DNA of 64,000 nucleotides from Euglena gracilis (lineage: Eukaryota > Euglenida > Euglenophyceae > Euglenales): NCBI GenBank assembly GCA_039621445.1, contig CP154956.1, positions 84,936,474-85,000,473 on the forward strand, given 5' to 3'. Shown piece by piece: positions 44,079 through 53,036 of this stretch. Each line of letters begins with the position of its first letter. Within the stretch, counting starts at the first letter, position 1. The notes under the pieces were generated by a model. The model ran no database searches, was not told where the DNA came from, and was given only the letters and a program-made list of their open reading frames with translations. Both the position numbers and the translations under genes were made by a program.

Positions 44079-45414
44079 TTTGGAAACCAGCATTGGTGGA
44101 AGAAATGTGTCGGCTGTTCTTGATACCGGGGCCACCACGTCTGCCATTTCAACCCGTTTCTCCCAAGGGCTTCCTGTCCAAAGAGAAAAGGCAGTCCCTG
44201 TCAAGATGGGCGATGGAACTGTTGTGTATTCGGAAGGTGTTGCTGAAACCACCCTGCATCTAGGAAATAATGACTTTCACCAAAAGCTGCTTGTCCTGAA
44301 CACTACCGCATTCGATGCTGTTCTTGGTATGGATTTCCTGAACCACCCCAAAGTTTCTGGAATCCTGTTTCGTCCTGCCCGCCTCGTCATAGGTGATGAG
44401 GCAATTCCCCTGCGTGAGGAAAAAGGACACATTTACTCCATGTTTCGAATGTTTGCCACTGAAACCTATCAGTTGCTACCCACTTTGCGAGCCAAAGCGC
44501 TGAATGATCTTGGAATTGAACCAACCAAAATCCGAGTGGACCTGTTTGCTTCACAAGGCAATGCCCATGAATTGCTCCACTGTTCGAAGGAAAACAGCGC
44601 ATGGAAATATGACTGGTCAAAATTGATCGCCAATGAGTCTGAGTTTCTGTGGGCAAATCCGCCGTGGTCCAAACTGGAAAAGACATTGACCAAAATTGGG
44701 ATGGACAGGGCCAAAGTGGTTCTTGTGACCCCTGACTGGAGTGGAGGTTCGAGCACAAATTGGAGAAGACTGTTGGACAGAATGACTGTGGATCAGATCA
44801 GTGTGCCTGATGAAAAGGTATTCATGCGCGAAAAAGATCAAAGGGTCCTGCCAAAACCCCAATGGGGGACTCTGATTTCTGTGGTGGACGGCACCCGAAT
44901 TCGTGTGTCTGAGCTTGACCCAAGACTTTTGGCACACCTCCATCGCAGATGCAAAAATCTTGGTCTGTCTGATCTGAAAGCCATTCACAAACCAAAGGAG
45001 GTCTTTGTGGAAGTTGATGCCCAAGAGCCAAAACCGCCTGTTCCCTGCACACCATCAAAGCCCTGTGAGCCCAAACTGCCTGAACTCTCGCCAATTTCCC
45101 TGAAAGACGATTTTGAGCTTGATTCAACCTGGGATTTGGACTTGTTCATGGCTGAACTGACCCGTGAAGTGGACTCACAAATTTTCCAGATTGCCGAATT
45201 GCTCCAAGATGTTTCAACCGTTGTTCGACAATTCGCCAATGGGGGAGAGTCGTCCACCAAGGCCAAACCTTCTTCCCCGTTTCCCGCCTGCCGAAGTGAT
45301 TTCCAACAAATTGCATCCCTGTTCAACCCAAAGGAGCACACACATCTTCAAATGCAAGCAACCCAAAAGCAGTGGAAGGAATTAGCAATGGCCAAAAATT
45401 TTCAAAAGGCCTGA
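44079..45414 (+). CDS. pol: retrotransposon protease and methyltransferase-like domain
   Basis: Aspartic protease with active-site motif DTGA (44122-44133) in VLDTGATTSAI, the usual retroviral-type dimeric enzyme. Around 44530-44740 follows a domain with VDLFAS, then ANPPWSKLEK and VVLVTPDW. It resembles the phage-type N6-adenine methyltransferase (Dam) domain. The NPPW is a canonical catalytic motif of that family. Such domains are known from DIRS-type retroelements; a position between protease and RT is unusual for Ty3/gypsy. The rest, to about 45400, is a poorly conserved linker. The TGA at 45412-45414 lies at the edge of the next insertion and probably reflects a lost A in the preceding run. 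Confidence 0.85.
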
Positions 45415-45735
45415 AATTTCAGTAAAGTGAAATTTGCACGGTTTTATTGCATTTTTCCATATTTTCATGAAATCTCAGAAATTTGAAAAGTAAAAAGTTT
45501 CCGTTGCCTCGCGATCAACAGCGAGTCCTACTTTCCTCACCCACACCTGCACGGAGATGCCCTGCCCGTGTCCGCCGTGCTGTGGCACCTGCCAATTCGT
45601 ACAGATGTAGACGGAAAGGTGAAGACAATGAAGTGAAGACACTGCGGTGGACAGTGGCAGCGAACACCACGGTGGGCACTACGCCTACATTACTACATTA
45701 CTGCTGTTTTCGTTTTTTCCTTATTGAACTGCATC

Positions 45736-45807
45736 GTACAGATAGCTTGGGTGGTAGAGCATTCTTCCCAGAATTGGGAGGTCGTGGGTTTAAATCCCAC
45801 TCTGTGC
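45736..45807 (+). ncRNA. tRNA-like sequence, probable SINE head or tRNA pseudogene
   Basis: A seven-pair acceptor stem can form (GTACAGA with TCTGTGC). The D arm is GCTT/GAGC with box-A-like AGCTTGGGTGGTAGAGC, and the T arm is GTGGG-TTTAAAT-CCCAC with a box-B-like loop. A TTTT stretch follows at about 45811. The anticodon arm does not pair properly (TTCTT against TTGGG), so a functional tRNA is unlikely. Confidence 0.5.
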
Positions 45808-46239
45808 GTGTTTTCCCCGTTCAGATATTTTTGCTATGGTTTTGCTCATTCGCGAAATGGTTACATTCCTAATCCTACCCCCCCTCCCCATCCCCAGTGC
45901 CACAATGTCATTTCGGGTGGAAGCGGTGTGGTATTGCCTATGGTGAAAGCACAGAGTGCCGATAATGAGGTGGAAATGCAGGAACTGTTTGTGTTGTGGA
46001 AAGAGGGTTAGTATTACTTGGCAGTCCACCCAGGCCTTTTCTCTGAACAAATACACACTCGATCGAGCAGAGGCCTGCCTGCAGCACGGAGACAAGCCCT
46101 TGGTTGGGCTACTTGTGAAGCTACTTCGCCCCTGGTGGGGTCACAAGTTACATGTCTGTGGACAGATTTCACAAACATTTCATCATGAGATGCTTGTTTT
46201 CTTGCTTGTTTTGTTTTTTTAAACTGCGAAAGAAAAGAA

Positions 46240-46520
46240 AAGGGGCCAGTTTTGGGGACCACATCTTGGGGCCATTTTGGCGCATTTGTTTTGGGGCCAG
46301 TGGGCCAGATGATTGGAGCAAACTTTTGGAGCCAGTTTTTTTGGTGCAACATCTTGGGGCCAGTTTGGGGGCCACATCTTGGGGCCAGTTTTTTTGTGCA
46401 ACATCTTGGGGCCAGTTTGGTGCAACTGTTTTGGCAGGTTTAGTGGAACATTTTTACGCCAGTTTGGTGCCACATCTTGGGCCAATTGGGCCAATTTAGG
46501 ACAACAGTTTGGCCACAGTT
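46240..46520. repeat. word array (CATCTTGGGGCCAGTTT)
   Basis: ACATCTTGGGGCCAGTTTTT and shortened versions (GGTGCAACATCTTGGGGCC, GGGCCAGTTTGG) recur about eight times. G runs are shorter than in other islands. No inverted ends seen. Confidence 0.6.
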
Positions 46521-46956
46521 TCAGGCCAGCCCAAAAATCAGACAAAAACTGAGGAGAATTTACCATTGGTGGTTCACTTTTTTTTCTTTCCGTACATTTT
46601 TTCTTTTTACTGACCCAGCGGGGTTACTCCACTTTGGGACCAGTTTTGGTCACGGGATTCCGGACAGGGGGGGGAATCCAAAGGTTTTCTTGGTCCTTTA
46701 TTTTTCCTCGACAGAACCCAAAATACGGTGGGGAAAAAGGGAAGTTCGCCCAAACGCAACCGCTCTCTCACGGACGGATTTCCCCGTGGGCGTTAGCAGT
46801 CGGCGGCTAGGATGTCCTTGTAGGTCCTGACCATCCAGGCCACCGTTCATGGACAATGAAGCAGAGCGGTTTTCGCAGGACGGCAATATTAATAGTCAAT
46901 GAAAAACGAACTTTTCATGGTCCACGAAATTACTTACAAAAGCGGTGAAATTTCAT

Positions 46957-48309
46957 GAAAATTACTTACGTGAAAGATTACGGCCTTTGCTAGAAGGAAT
47001 CGGACATTTTGCATGGCGAGTTCAATCAAGAATTGGAAAAGCTGGACGCAGAGCCCACAATCAAATCGATCCTACAAGAATTTTCCGATGTTTTTGGAGA
47101 ATTGCCACCCCCTGGTACCTGCAAGAAACTGGTATCCATGGATCTGGAGCTAAAACCTGAATTTCAAGGTTCGACTGTTCGCGATGCCGAAGCCTGATGT
47201 TTTGGAGATGGAAAGACAGGTTGAGGAACTTGTCAGCTCTGGATTGGTGGAAGAATTCAAGGGTTCAGATTTTCCCAGATTCTGTTCTCGCTCATTCCTG
47301 GTGGAGAAGGACAAAGGCAAAGAAACCAAAATTGCGGAAACCAAACGGCTTGTTGGTGATTACAGCAAGCTGAATGGCAAGACTGTACCCCACGTTGGTT
47401 TTCTGCCGGACCTTGAAGCCACTGTTGAAGGCCTGGCCGCCCTGCGTTTCAAGTCAAATCTGGACATGCGCTCTGGATTTTGGCAGGTGGAGTTGACTCT
47501 CCGAGCCCAGGAGTTGACTGCCTTTATTTTGCCAAATGGACGCGTGTACAAATGGAGGGTGATGCCTTTTGGTTTGAGCAATGCCCCTGGAGTGTTCCAA
47601 GAGCTAATGAACAAAGTCATCGATGATTTTCGACGCAGACCCAAAGCCAAGGAACTCCTGGAGCAAGGATGTGTGGTTGCCGCCTTCTTTGATGATGTTG
47701 GAATTGGAACCCACACGTCGGAACAACACCATGAGATTTTGAGAGAGTTTTTCGAAGTCGCCCGACAAGATCACCTCAGAATCAAACTTAGCAAGTGTGA
47801 GTTCACGAAAGAAAGTCTGGAGTACCTCGGATATCAACTGAAAAATGGCTGGTGGAAACCCTCGACAAAGAAAATTGAGGCTTTGCAGCGTGTCCAAGTG
47901 AAAGATCTCAAGTCCCTTCAACGTTTTCTCGGAGCCCTCAACTTCTATCGCCGCCACATCCCAAGGTTCTCTTTCACCTCAGCCATTCTGACTGACCTGA
48001 CCAAAAAGGGTGTTCCGTTCAAATGGACCGATGAACATCAATCTGCTTTTGAGACCTTGAAAGCCAAACTTGCCGATGTCAGAAATTTGGGAGTCCCCAA
48101 CAGTGATGGAGAAATTCTGATTGTCACAGACGCCTCTGATGTTGGTGGCGGTGCAAGCCTCTACCAATGGCAAAAGTTGAGCAAAGACAAAACTGAGTCA
48201 TTTGGTGCTGTGATCGGAGTCAACCGTGATGGAACCCTGAAACACACCCACACTGAAAGCGAAGTTCTCGTGCCGCTCGGTCATTTTAATTGGAAATGGT
48301 CGCCCGCAC
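46957..48309 (+). CDS. pol: retrotransposon reverse transcriptase and start of RNase H
   Basis: After a linker and the SILQEFSDVFGELPPPGT motif that precedes Ty3 RTs, the RT domain runs from about 47184. It has VGDYSKLNGKT, LDMRSGFWQVELT and VMPFGLSNAPGVFQELMN, with the catalytic FFDD motif at 47685-47696. The thumb (YLGYQL, RFLGALNFYRRHIP) and then RNase H (TDAS, 48126-48137) follow. One-base frameshifts lie near 47001 and 47160. Island M splits RNase H at 48309. The enzyme would copy element RNA to DNA in cytoplasmic particles. Confidence 0.92.
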
Positions 48310-48737
48310 CAGGGCTGCATAGAGGTAGAGGTAGAGGTCAAAGGCCTCTACCTCTATGTCAACCACCTCTACCTCTACCTCTACCTCTATGTCACCTCTG
48401 TGTCTGTAAAGTGTACCAAAATGGCCTCAAAAAGGGTCATAAGACACCCCATCTGCTCGGAAAATGGCAATTTTGCATGAAAACGCATGCAAAACGGCGA
48501 GGGGATGAGAAATAATATGTGGGTTGGTGGTTGTTGGCGCAGTTATGTGACCACATTGAGCAATTCTGAAAACCTTTCATGTATTTCCTCTTTGCTTGCA
48601 AAAAACTTCCTTTTTGAGTCATTTTCCTTTGGTTTATGACATAGAGGTGACATAGAGGGATAGAGGAGGTTGGAAAACCTCTACCTCTACCTCTACCTCT
48701 ACCTCTACCTCTATCCCTCTACCTCTATGCAGCCTTG
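48310..48737. mobile_element. island M: AGAGGTAGAGG-word element inside RNase H, 7-bp TSD
   Basis: The ends are CAGGGCTGCATAGAGGTAGA and, at the right, CTCTATGCAGCCTTG. They are inverted with one mismatch. The flanks are CCCGCAC (48303-48309 and 48738-48744). The word CTCTAC/GTAGAG is iterated inside both ends (48320-48405 and 48640-48730), and 220 bp between is unique. Removing the element and one heptamer rejoins the RNase H frame exactly. End sequence and duplication length match islands P and Q. Confidence 0.93.
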
Positions 48738-50528
48738 CCCGCACGCCAAAATTACGCTACCTACGAACAAGAATTGCTGGGTGGGGTGTTGGTCATTGCG
48801 TCTCAACGCCGAATCCTCTCACACCTGCCCATTGTCTGGCTGTGCGACCAAGCTGCCGTTTCGTACTTTGTTCGCGGGAACCCCCCTGAGAATGCCCGAC
48901 TGAAACGCTGGTGGGTTTTCCTGTCCCAGTTCCGACTCCACGTCCATCACATCCCTGGTGCCAAGAATGAACTCTGTGATATGCTCTCCCGTGACAACTT
49001 TTGTGAACTTTTCCAAGCTGACAGTGAGGACCTTGCCCAACAAGCTTTCCAAAGAATGGACATCCAGCTTGATCTGAGAATGGAGGCTTTGGAACAAATG
49101 AAGGACCTTTGCGCCCAAGACTATCAAGAGGAGTATGCACAAGTTTGGGGGAGAATCCAACCTCACAGTGCAACCCTGATTGACGGAACCATGTTTTACC
49201 GCGACGAGAACAAATTGTGGAATGAAAAGAAGCTTGTTCTACCGAAAGGAAAATTGCCTGACACAATTGTCTGGTGTCACACGATCAATGGACATCCTGG
49301 AATCGAAAGGACAACCTGGTTCCTGAAAAGCAATTTCCACGTTGACTTGACTCTGAAAGACCTGATGGAAGAAGTTCGGAAAACCATTTTGTCTTGCAGA
49401 ATCTGTGCTGAAGCAAAACCGAACTCAGCCAAAGACCGAGGATTGGTTGGTGCGTTGCCGATCCCTTCGATGGTGAATGAAATTTTGTATGTTGATTTCA
49501 TCTCGATATATGAATATGCTGGCAAGGACTACATTTTGACAATTGTCTGTGGTTTGTCCCGTTTTGCCCAGTTCATCCCCTGCCGCAAACGGATCGATGC
49601 TGAAGGTGTTCTGGAACTTGTGTTCAGAGAGTGGATTCAGAAGTTCGGTCGCCCCAAAGAAATATTCAGTGACAACGATGTGCGTTTCGTTTCAGAAAGA
49701 GGATTTTGGCAATCCGCCCTGAAGGCCATGAAAGTGAAAGTAAATTTCTCAACCCCCCGAAGGCCTGAGAACAATGGTTTGTGCGAAAGGATGAATCGGA
49801 GTTTCGTACAAAACATGCGGTGTTTGATGGCAAGCCAAAAAATCAAAGGACTGGATTCGCCTTGTTCCCCTGTGCACCTGGATGATGAACAACCAAGTTC
49901 ACTCATCAACCCAACTGTGCCCCGCTGAACTTTTCTTCGGCCGACCCGCCTGGCAACCTGACCTTGTCCCTGAGCCTGATGCCAACCCGAATGTCCAATC
50001 CTGGATCACCAACCAAATTTCTCTTCAAGAGTCCGCTGTCCAACGGCTGAAAGCTCTCAGAGAAAAGGCGCTTCAGAGAAACAACCGTGGAAGGTCAAGC
50101 GCTGTCTATCAAGTCAATGACTATGTCCTGGTCCATCGCAACCGGTTTCCCCAATGGCCAACTGCAAAGCTGGGATCCCAATGGTTCGGTCCTTTCCGAA
50201 TCATCCAAGTCAAGCACTCCGCCGTTTTGCTGAGAGCGTCCCCGAAACTGGGAGGTGAAGTTGAAGTCGCTTTCGAGTTCCTGAAGCATTTTCCAAACCA
50301 GCCTGAAGAACTGAGCGACAATGAAGACGAAGCAGAAATTTCCGTTCGGGATGAGGCAAACCAACCTGAAGTCCCACCTGAGGAACTCAACACCGAAGAA
50401 GATGGTTTTTTTTGAAGTTGAATCCATCCAGACCCATGAGTACAAACAAGGTTGGAGGTTCCTGACTGTGTGGAAAGGCTATGGTCTCCAAGACGCAACT
50501 TGGGAACCAATCAAAGCGTTCATCCACA
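48738..50528 (+). CDS. pol: retrotransposon RNase H end, integrase and chromodomain start
   Basis: RNase H resumes with NYATYEQELLGG. Integrase follows: a zinc-binding HHCC segment (HTINGHPG ... CRICAEA, about 49279-49415), then the D,D,E catalytic residues in LYVDF (about 49486), SDND (49668-49679) and PENN (from 49764). A Ty3-type C-terminal part with LCPAELFFGRP and WFGPFRI follows. One-base frameshifts lie near 49852 (G) and 50407 (T run). The chromodomain-like region (from about 50408: EVESIQTHEYKQGW, VWKGYGLQDATWEP) would bind histone tails and steer integration. It is split by island J at 50528. Confidence 0.92.
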
Positions 50529-50854
50529 GGGGGTGTCTGGGACGCGGGGGGGACGCGGGGGGGGACGCGGGGGGGGGGGACGCGGGGGAGACGCCATTTT
50601 TGGGACAGCAAAATTAGGAATTTGCCGCGAGAAAAATTTAGCCAAATTAGGATTCTACCACAACAAATTAGGACTAACCCACCCCAAATTAAGAATCACC
50701 CACCGCAAATTAGGAATCACCCACACCAATTAGGAATCACCAACCTCAAATTTGTTTTTTTTTTTTTTTTTTTTTTTTCAAAATTTTGGTTCCAAAGTGG
50801 GACGCGGGGGGGACGCGGGGGGGGACGCGGGGGGGACGCGGGGGAGACACCCCC
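50529..50854. mobile_element. island J: GGGGGTGTCT-ended element, 3-bp TSD
   Basis: The ends are GGGGGTGTCT and AGACACCCCC, flanked by ACA (50526-50528 and 50855-50857). GGGACGCGGGGGGGACGCGG arrays lie in the same orientation near both ends. The core consists of AAATTAGGAATCACCCAC words, then a T run. Plan and length match island I (326 and 325 bp). Exact removal rejoins the chromodomain frame. Confidence 0.92.
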
Positions 50855-50857
50855 ACA

Positions 50858-50994
50858 ATGATGGTTGTCTGACCAAAGCTTTTGTGGATTATTGCGAGTC
50901 CAAGAGTTTGAATGTCCCGCTGAAAAACGCTCAAGACCTTGCCTCCCGAATTCCTGTCCGCATGGCTACCCCGTTTTGCTTCTCTGATGAGTGA
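50858..50994 (+). CDS. pol: retrotransposon Pol C-terminus
   Basis: Continues the chromodomain-containing tail after island J (DGCLTKAFVDYCESKSLNVP ...) to the stop at 50992-50994. The element's 3' untranslated part and polypurine tract follow. Confidence 0.85.
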
Positions 50995-51211
50995 GCAAAC
51001 CAAACTCTTCAACTTTGAGTGCCCGCCTGGCTTTTCCGCAAGAGGATCCGAACGCAGTAGGAGCCCATGGAAGCCTGAGGTGAGTACCTTCAAGGTTTTC
51101 TGATCTTTAACCCCAATCCAGACCCAAAGTCTCTGCTGAGGATGTTGAATTTCAGTAGGCAACCCATTGAGAAACGGCGTCGTTTGTCGCAAACCTGCCC
51201 TGCCTGTTTGC

Positions 51212-51227
51212 GAGGGGGAGGGGGAGA
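51212..51227 (+). other. polypurine tract
   Basis: GAGGGGGAGGGGGAGA lies one base before the 3' LTR, the expected plus-strand primer site. Confidence 0.85.
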
Positions 51228-51228
51228 T

Positions 51229-51547
51229 TGTAACGCCGTAGCCGGATTTACCAGTGGACAGATCACTTTCCTCTTACCCAGGCGTCGCTTTGCGATATCT
51301 CCTCCCTGGCAGCTCCCTGCTGCTCAGGAATTCACCATCAACTGCTTCGCGGACAGTTTCGCTACTGTAATTGTACATTCCTCTCACCTCCTCTTCACAG
51401 TTTTGGTTTTCTCGTTGTTTGGCAGTGCACATTACGTGCTTTGCCTGTGGCTGTGTCTTGGACAAGATTATAACAAGAGGTAGGACATTTCAAGTTTGGA
51501 ACTATCAAGTTGTTTGGAGAAGTTCCAGTTCAAGGAGTCAAGTTTCA
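51229..51547 (+). repeat. 3' LTR
   Basis: 319 bp, TG...CA, two substitutions from the 5' LTR. Followed by the ACGAG target duplication (51548-51552). Confidence 0.95.
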
Positions 51548-51647
51548 ACGAGGGCTCTCACTCAAACAATTTTTTCGTTGTTCTTTTTGTGGATTTTGAT
51601 TTTTTGGGTTCCTTTGCGAAAATATCACACATGGACCAAATTGTATA

Positions 51648-51748
51648 TAAATCAACAGACACTAACGATTTCAGCAGGGGCGCCGGGCCGTGCAAGCGAA
51701 GCGAGCGGCCCGGCGCCCCTGCTGAAATCGTTAGTGTCTGTTGATTTA
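51648..51748. repeat. perfect palindrome, 43-bp arms, 15-base loop
   Basis: The arms start TAAATCAACAGACACTAACG and end in GGGGCGCCGGGCCG, and are exactly complementary. No target duplication was found. Confidence 0.9.
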
Positions 51749-52309
51749 CTAAAACCTATTTTGTCTGGGCCCACACGCCTGCCTTGAAAATTCATTCGAC
51801 CGATGCACCTGGCTTGAGTTTTGGCCGTTTTCGTCATTTTTTTCAAGAAAACGTACGCCGTCTTGGAAATCGTTTTACACTAACGGATATGTTCTTCTTG
51901 TCCTCAGTTTTTGTTCTTAATGGCTAAACGGGCGAACCGTTTCCGTTGCTGAATGAATTTGCTGCCCCGGTGCTCAAACGTGAAAGAGGGGTGCGTGCCA
52001 TGGAAGCTGCTCAACGAACAACACCTGGGGATTTTTTTTTGACAGAGGAGGAACTTCTCTCCCTCCGAACACGTTTTGACGCAAACAACGTTCTGCAGAT
52101 GCAGCAGTGATTTGCAGATTTTTGGATTCAGGACGGGTTTGCATGCCGAGGTTTTGAGTCGGCTGACCACAAAATCCCTGTTGTTGAGCCAAGTTGATGG
52201 GCAAAAAACTCTGTCGTTTGTCGTGGGCTCTATGAAAAATATGCACCGATGCGGGGTCCCCCCTTTCGTTCGGGTTTTCTAGGTCCGGGTCATCTCGACA
52301 ATGTTTTCA

Positions 52310-52640
52310 CATTTGGTTTCTATTCACGGAATACAGGGCGTTATTTTCAATTCACAAATACAGGCTGTATTTGTGAATTGGGTATTCACAAAATACAGGC
52401 TGTATTTCGTGAATGGATTTTTAGAAAATTTTGGGCAAAAAAAACGCCCCAAAAGTGCCCTAAACCATGGCGTGAAGCACATCAACGAAATACAGGGCAG
52501 GCGCCAGGCCTCTTAATTAACGGTTACAGAAAAATTGTGGGCTTTAACCCGTATACAGGCCGTATAACGGGTCAAGGGCGCCTACGGCGCCCTTGACCCG
52601 TTATACGGCCTGTATATATACGGGTTATGCCCACGATTTT
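52310..52640. repeat. clustered palindromes (ATACAGGCTGTAT words and a 110-bp palindrome)
   Basis: AATTCACAAATACAGGCTGT and relatives form hairpins at 52345-52420. From 52531 to 52640 a near-perfect palindrome contains AACCCGTATACAGGCC and a GGGCGCCTACGGCGCCC centre. The only irregularities are a TATA insertion and a few outer mismatches. ATACAGG is shared, so the two may be one element. Confidence 0.75.
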
Positions 52641-53036
52641 AAAATAATATCCCTATATTCCTATATGCAACCCTGCACACCAGCTGGAGAGTGACCACTT
52701 TGATGGTGGGGGCAAATGCTCAAGTTAAGATGAAGTAAATGAAGTAGAAAACGAAGTAAAACTAGGATTTTCAAATGAAAATGGGCCAAAAATTGGTATC
52801 TTTGGAAAGTTTACATTTTCGTTGCAAAAATGCGCCAAATTTTGGCACTTTTTTGGGGAAAAGTTTTGGGCATTATTGGGTGTGAAGGTGCGGTGGTTGG
52901 GACGCAAGGAGATGGCATGACCCTCATCCCATGCCATCAACGCGATCAAAAATGACAATTTTTAATGCAATTTCCCCCTTTTACCAAAAAAAAATGGCAC
53001 TTTTTTGTCTATTAAAAAATTGATGTTTTTTTTTGT

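Larger units (their letters stand above)
45422..46945. mobile_element. 1.5-kb insertion within pol, 10-bp TSD, with tRNA-like head
   Basis: TGAAATTTCA flanks the insertion (45412-45421 and 46946-46955), and pol coding resumes right after it. A 10-bp duplication suits retroposition. It contains a tRNA-like pol III unit (45736-45807) and an array with CATCTTGGGGCCAGTTT words (46240-46520). Frames such as 45724-46011 are not recognisable. No inverted ends are visible. It may be a SINE-like element with other elements nested in it. Confidence 0.6.
41299..51547 (+). mobile_element. Ty3/gypsy chromodomain-type LTR retrotransposon
   Basis: It has two 319-bp LTRs, a flanking duplication ACGAG (41294-41298 and 51548-51552), a primer-binding site matching initiator-Met tRNA, and a polypurine tract (51212-51227). 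Domain order is Gag with zinc knuckle, protease, methyltransferase-like domain, RT, RNase H, integrase and chromodomain. RT before integrase identifies Ty3/gypsy. About 2.5 kb of its 10.2 kb is later insertions (43844-44076, 45422-46945, 48310-48737 and 50529-50854), leaving about 7.7 kb. The LTRs differ at two positions, so the insertion is recent. Single-base frameshifts interrupt the frame, several in homopolymers, which could be decay or sequencing error. Confidence 0.95.

Noticed and set aside
45736-45807. A functional tRNA gene
   Set aside because: Acceptor, D and T arms fold, but the anticodon arm does not pair and position 33 is not T. A SINE head or pseudogene fits better.
50620-50760. 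Regularly spaced AAATTAGGAATCACC copies resembling a CRISPR array
   Set aside because: Units are short, variable and nearly contiguous without unique spacers of constant length. The genome is eukaryotic, no cas genes exist, and the array lies inside a delimited inserted element.
44530-51000. Classification of the retroelement as DIRS because of the methyltransferase-like domain
   Set aside because: It has LTRs with target duplication, a DDE integrase with zinc finger and a chromodomain, and no tyrosine recombinase.
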